A program made the translations under genes and the position numbers. The notes beneath the pieces are model-generated. The model made no database searches and had not been told where the DNA came from. It saw only the letters and a list, made by a program, of their open reading frames with translations. From NCBI GenBank assembly GCA_946902985.2, contig OX336392.1:18946716-19010715 (forward strand): a stretch of 64,000 nt of DNA, given 5' to 3'. Positions 61,736 through 64,000 of this stretch are shown here, piece after piece; position 1 is the first letter of the stretch; each line of letters opens with the position of its first letter. Origin of the DNA: Meconema thalassinum. Its lineage: Eukaryota > Arthropoda > Insecta > Orthoptera > Tettigoniidae.

Positions 61736-64000
61736 GGACTTAGACTCAGGCTCCTCTGGGACTTAGACCCAGGTTCTTCTTGGGACTTAGACTCAGACAC
61801 CTCTTGGGCCTTAGACTCAGGCTCCTCTTGGGACTTTGACTCAGGCTCCACTTGGGACAAAAACCCAGGCTCCTGTTGGGACTTTGACCCAGGCTCCTCT
61901 TGGGACTTAGACCCAGGCTCCTCATGGGACTTAGACTCAGACTCCTCTTGGGACTTAGACTCAGGCTCCTCTTTGGACATTGACTCAGGCTCCTCTTGGG
62001 ACTTAGACTCAGGCTCCTCTAGGGAAACAGAACAAGACTCCTCTTGGGACTTTTACTAAGGCTCCCCTTGGGACTTAGACTCAGGCTCCTCTTGGGACTT
62101 TGACTCAGGCTCCTCTGGGACTTAGACCCAGGTTCTTCTTGGGACTTAGACTCAGACACCTCTTGGGCCTTAGACTCAGGCTCCTCTTGGGACTTTGACT
62201 CAGGCTCCACTTGGGAGAAAAACCCAGGCTCCTGTTGGGACTTTGACCCAGGCTCCTCTTGGGACATAGACCCAAGCTCCTCTTGGGACATAGACTCATG
62301 CTCCTCTTGGGAAACAGAACAAGACTCCTCTTGGGACATTTACTAAGGCTCCCCTTGGGACTTAGACTCAGGCTCCTCTTGGGACTTTGACTCAGGATCC
62401 TCTTGGGACTCAGACTCAGGCTCCTCTTGGGAAACAAACCCTGGCTCCTCTTGGGACTTAGACTCAGACTCCTCTTGGGAAATAGACTCAGGCTCCTCTT
62501 GGGACTTAGACTGCTCTTGGGACTTAGACACAGGCTGCTCTTGGGTCTTTGACTCAGGCTCCCCATGGAACACAGGCCCAGGCTCCCCTTGGGACTTAGA
62601 CTCAGACACCTCTTGGGACTTAGACTCAGGCTCCTCTTGGGACTTTGACTCAGGCTCCACTTGGGACAAAGAATCAGGCTCCTCTTGGGACTTAGACCCA
62701 GGCTCCTCTTGGGACTTTGACTCAGACTCCTCTTGGGACTTAGACTCAGACTCCTCTTGGGATTTAAACTCAGACTCCTCTTGGGATTTAGACTCAGGCT
62801 CCTCATGGGACCAGACCCAGGCTCCTCTTGGGACTTAGACTCAGGCTCCTCTCGGGACTTAGACTCAGACTCCTCTTGGGACTTAAACTCAGGCTCCTCT
62901 TGGGACTTAGATTAAGACTCCTCTTGGGACTTAGACCCAGGCTCCTCTTGGGACTTAGACCCAGGCTCCTCTTGGGACTTAGACCCAGGCTCCCCTTGGG
63001 ACTTAGACTCAGACTCCTCTTGGGACACAGACTCAGACTCCTCTTGGGACACAGACTCAGACTCCTCTTGGGGCTTAGGCCCAGGCTCCTCTTGGGACTT
63101 AGGCCCAGGCTCCTCTTGGGACACAGACTCAGGCTCCTCTTGGGACTTAGACCCAGGCTCCTCTTGGGACTTAGACTCAGGCTCCTCTTGGGACTTAGAC
63201 TCAGGCTCCTCTTGGGACTAAGACTCAGGCTCCTGTTGGGACATAGACTCAGGCTCCCCTTGGTACTTAGATTCAGGCTCCTCTTGGGACTTAAACACAG
63301 GCTCTTCTTGGTACTTAGACACAGGCTCCTCTTGGGACTTAGATTCAGGCTCCTCTTGGGACGTGGAATAAGTCTCCTCTTGGGCCTTAGATTCAGACTC
63401 CTCTTGGGACTTATACAGAGGCTCCTCTTGGTACTTAGACCCAGGCTTCTCTTGGGACTTAGACTCAGGTTCCACTTGGGACATAGACTCAGGCTCCCTT
63501 TGGGACTTAAGCTCAGGCTCCTCTTGGGACATAGACCCAGGCTCCTCTTGGGACATACACCCAGGCTCCCTTTGGGACTTAGACTCAGGCTCCTCTTGGG
63601 ACTTAGACACAGGCTCCTACTCGCACGTAGACACAGACTCCTCTGGGTAAAAGTCTAAGGCTCCTCTCGGGACTTAAACTCAGGCTCCTCTTGGGACTTA
63701 GACTCAGACTTCTCTTGGGACTTATACTCAGGCTCCTCTTGGGATTTAGACAGGCTCCAATTGGGACATAGACACAGGCTCCTCTTGGGACTTTGACTCA
63801 GGTTCATCTTGGGACGTGGAATCAGACTCCTCCTGGGCCTTAGATTCAGGCTCCCCTTGGGACTTAAACACAGGCTCCTCTTTGGACTTAGACTCAGGCT
63901 CCACTTGGGACATAGACACAGGCTCCTCTTGGGACTTAGACTCAGGCTCCATTTGGGACATAGACTCAGGCTCCATTTGGGACAGACTCAGGCTCCTCTT

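Larger units (their letters stand above)
49045..64000. repeat. 24-bp satellite/minisatellite array, right arm
   Basis: The same 24-bp array resumes directly after the retrotransposon target duplication and runs to the end of the window. It is the right half of the interrupted array: bases 49040-49070 complete the L1 block that is cut at 43225. Monomer variants and landmarks match those of the left arm. The stretches 57671-60204 and 61736-64000, outside the clear large duplications listed separately, hold only monomer variants. One irregular patch at about 58920-59035 has extra variants (GGCTCGTC, GAGACATGATCC). No host gene is supported. Confidence 0.97.

Overview
The window comes from an animal genome, most likely an arthropod and probably an insect. 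The evidence is a BEL/Pao-type LTR retrotransposon (a group found in animals), a primer-binding site that fits an arthropod-type tRNA-Arg, and a tRNA-derived SINE fragment. I see no prokaryotic gene organisation, no rRNA or functional tRNA gene, no CRISPR array, and no convincing single-copy host gene.

Layout. About 58 kb of the 64 kb (1-43220 and 49045-64000) is one continuous tandem array of a 24-bp monomer, and it runs off both ends of the window. The monomer has a stable core (CTCCTCTTGGGACTTAG) and a variable hexamer, usually GACTCA. Because 24 is divisible by 3 and the monomer has no stop in two frames of each strand, four of six reading frames stay open for long stretches. They translate as octapeptide repeats: SKSQEEPE and SLSPKRSL on minus, DSGSSWDL and LRLRLLLG on plus. 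I treat these ORFs as consequences of the repeat, not as proven genes. Two non-monomer landmarks punctuate the array. L1 (30 copies) contains the 15-bp palindrome TGACTGTGTCAGTCA. L2 (18 copies) contains TCGCACGTAG. Monomers, L1 and L2 form higher-order repeats that are duplicated on several scales: 5.40 kb at 1-10.5 kb; about 3.6-7.6 kb at 11.6-27 kb; 3.75 and 5.97 kb at 27.9-42.5 kb; 3.79 kb at 50.1-57.7 kb. The right end (60.2-61.7 kb) again resembles the left end (0.7-2.3 kb).

Insertions. A 5.8-kb BEL/Pao element occupies 43226-49039. It has 184-bp LTRs with 4 mismatches, a 5-bp target duplication (GACTG), a PBS and a polypurine tract. Its gag-protease-RT-RNase H-integrase frame is continuous except for one in-frame TGA at 45718-45720. 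It landed inside the palindrome of an L1 copy. A 5'-truncated tRNA-derived SINE with a 13-bp target duplication lies at about 24972-25125, inside a monomer whose paralogous copies are empty. Both insertions are younger than the repeat units they interrupt.

How the parts relate. The array looks like a minisatellite or satellite that evolves by unequal exchange, with the two mobile elements as passengers. The most unusual aspect is the modular layout on the minus strand. L1 carries an ATG in an ACCATGA context, a stop codon for the same frame, and in 16 copies a CACAG acceptor-like site. Some higher-order units also carry a GTAAGT donor-like site at a fixed distance from another L1. Only RNA data could show whether any of this is transcribed, spliced or translated.
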